Of a stretch of 64,000 bases of DNA, positions 57,979 through 64,000 are shown piece by piece (the stretch's first letter is position 1; each line of letters begins with the position of its first letter). Origin of the DNA: Cucumis sativus (taxonomy: Eukaryota; Streptophyta; Magnoliopsida; Cucurbitales; Cucurbitaceae). The stretch lies in the NCBI RefSeq assembly GCF_000004075.3, contig NC_026656.2, forward strand, positions 22,268,607 to 22,332,606, given 5' to 3'. The translations under genes were made by a program, and so were the position numbers. The notes under the pieces are model-generated. The model worked only from the letters and a program-made list of their open reading frames with translations, had not been told where the DNA came from and did no database searches.

Positions 57979-58448
57979 TTTTTCTTTGATTAATTAGCAT
58001 GTGTGTGCAAAATATATATATTAAATCAAAGTAAGTATCTTAACTATTTTTCTAATCCAACCAAATATGAGAGCATGGATTTCAACCTCTAAATTTTGAT
58101 CAATTCTTACATGCTATGTTCACATTGACAATTATTAGTTTGATCAATTATTGGAAATTTTTTTTATCACTACTTACAAATGTTTAGTAACTTAAAAATA
58201 AAGTCTTTAAAAAAGGAATCATTATATATTTTCTATTTTTGGTATGTTAACTACTTTGTAATTTCATGGAACCTAACAAGAAAATCAAGTTTACCTACCA
58301 AGAACTAACTAGGAAATTTAAGTTCGTTTGTTCAACTGATCCAATAAATTCTGTCACCCTCTTAAAAAAGAGAAAACGAGAGAAAATTTTCTCATTTTAT
58401 TTAATATTTTAATTGACTTTAAACTTCTACCGTGAATATGTATAAATA
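57809..58448 (+). promoter_or_regulatory. ALD1 promoter region with W-box cores and TATA box
   Basis: A TATA box TATAAATA lies at 58441-58448, about 90 bases before the ATG. TTGAC cores (WRKY binding) are at 57939-57944 (TTGACT), 58125-58129 and 58413-58418 (TTGACT), and reversed AGTCAA is at 57809-57814. Two microsatellites interrupt the region: (CA)n(TA)n at 57832-57861 and (TA)17 at 57944-57977. Pathogen-induced ALD1 expression is known in Arabidopsis. Binding here is inferred. Confidence 0.6.
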
Positions 58449-58534
58449 TGTGTCACTTTATGGGACAAGTTGTATTTGAGAAGAAAACCATCAAGGGGTG
58501 AATTATTGAAGAAAAAAAAGAAAGAGAAAGCAAG

Positions 58535-62887
<4,353 letters not shown>

Positions 62888-64000
62888 GTGAGATATTAAT
62901 TTCTCTCCATTTTCTCCACCCTTTATATTAAATAAGTGGGAAATGTTTTTGTCCTTTCAAACAAACTCCCACAATATATTAATATATCAACTTTGGGTTT
63001 GTATTATTTCTATCCTAAACTAATAATTAAAATTTTATTAATTTTTATGAGTGTATCAATTTAAATCTTGAAATTACATCATTATATTAATTTAAACTCA
63101 CGATTATGTTTTCTTTAAATACGTTAATTATGAAATTTAGTAGTTAAAGTTTAATTATGGTTTAAATTGATAGAATTATTAGTTCAAGGTCTAAATTATT
63201 ACAAACACATAGTTAAGAGATATAGATCAATATAATCACATAATTTAGAGATATGAATTGATATTTGTCCATGTATTTGTTCAAAAGAGTTTATTGTATA
63301 CCATAATATGATTTGTATTTTGTGGCTTTGGAAATTGCAATAATGAAAGAAATAATTCCATACTAATTATTTGATTGATTTAGGACAATGTAAGAACAAG
63401 AAGTGGATGTTTGAAATTTAAAACAAAAATGTAAAATTGAAATATATTGTACAACACTTACTTCGTCGGTGAAACAATTTTAAACAATGAACAAAAAATA
63501 GAAGAACTTAAAAATGTACATGAACAACTCGAAAGGAAACTATGACTACTGCTTAAAAAGAAATATTTAATATTATCATCAATTATAATAAAGTTTAATA
63601 TTATCATTAATTTATAATAGTTTTGAAAGGTTGTTATATATTTAATTATTATTCGTTAACCAATTATAATTATTTTAAAAAGTATTTTTAATAGGATATA
63701 ATAAAATATGAACTCTATTATGAACCCAACCATGAGTTTTGCTTGGCCGTGAAGGCCACTCTGACGTGCCATTGGACGGTGACGTGTGGACGAACAGTCA
63801 CTCAAATGGTTCCATTTACCAAATGGGTTATGTATAATATATGTCTTTGTCTAATATGTATGTATGCACTCTTCACTTTGTTCACCTTTTTCTCTATATT
63901 CACAAATTCATTCTTATTATATTCAAAACAAAAACTTTAGGACTCTATTAGGCTCATCCTTCATTTTTATATAAAACAGATTGGTTGTTTTTCTGGAACC
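62888..64000. other. ALD1 3' flank and possible promoter of a gene beyond the window
   Basis: After the ALD1 3'UTR the sequence is AT-rich. At 63740-63800 a patch with TGACGTG, GACGTGTGG and ACAGTCACTC (G-box/ACGT-core elements) stands out, and a CT-rich stretch follows at 63870-63920. This could be the promoter and leader of a plus-strand gene starting past 64000. No start codon with coding character lies inside the window. Confidence 0.35.

Overview
This is plant nuclear DNA. It is strongly AT-rich, with intron-rich genes, GT-AG introns with T-rich 3' ends, tRNA-derived SINEs, LINE and LTR-retrotransposon remnants, and protein families specific to land plants (PPR, CC-NBS-LRR, plant ATG14, ALD1). 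A eudicot is clear. A cucurbit is my best guess, but nothing in the sequence proves it. Gene models were built by hand: donors and acceptors were matched so that reading phase is kept across every intron and the joined protein agrees with the family. Where a symbol is given, it rests on remembered family features and not on a search.

Layout. 0-6 kb: intergenic, with old repeats and one orphan promoter-like patch. 6.1-9.3 kb (+): a gene with an extremely acidic C-terminal region. 10.8-15.5 kb (-): a 12-exon ATG14-like autophagy gene (477 aa) with a SINE in an intron. 15.5-18.6 kb: repeat-rich spacer with a (TA)28 tract. 18.7-23.7 kb (-): an intact four-exon CC-NBS-LRR resistance gene (about 1381 aa). 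24.0-24.4 kb: a compact divergent promoter holding a 33-bp tandem duplication. 25.1-28.1 kb (+): a small mitochondrial cytochrome c oxidase VIIc-like subunit whose single coding intron has taken in a SINE and a decayed LINE. 29.2-33.3 kb (-): an At4g37920-like chloroplast protein. 34.1-35.9 kb (+): an intronless plastid-type PPR gene, head-to-head with the previous gene. 38.6-42.8 kb (+): a glutaredoxin-DEP-DUF547 protein (753 aa). 43.7-44.2 kb: a LINE fragment. 45.2-48.6 kb (-): a TRM9-like tRNA wobble-uridine methyltransferase. 48.7-58.4 kb: a gene-poor stretch of LTR remnants, degenerate minisatellites, a local tandem duplication and a pol-deleted gypsy element. 58.5-62.9 kb (+): ALD1, the aminotransferase that starts pipecolic-acid synthesis in systemic acquired resistance.

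How the genes relate. There is no operon-like unit. Two immunity genes (the NBS-LRR and ALD1) lie 35 kb apart and both have W-box cores upstream. ATG14 and the glutaredoxin-DEP-DUF547 gene may be a conserved neighbour pair, since I recall the Arabidopsis counterparts as At4g08540 and At4g08550. I found no clearly new biological system. The most unusual points are a GC-AG intron and a plastid-rRNA-like insert in ALD1, two SINEs with visible target-site duplications, the duplicated W-box unit in the shared NLR/COX promoter, and a tandem NAGNAG acceptor in the At4g37920-like gene.
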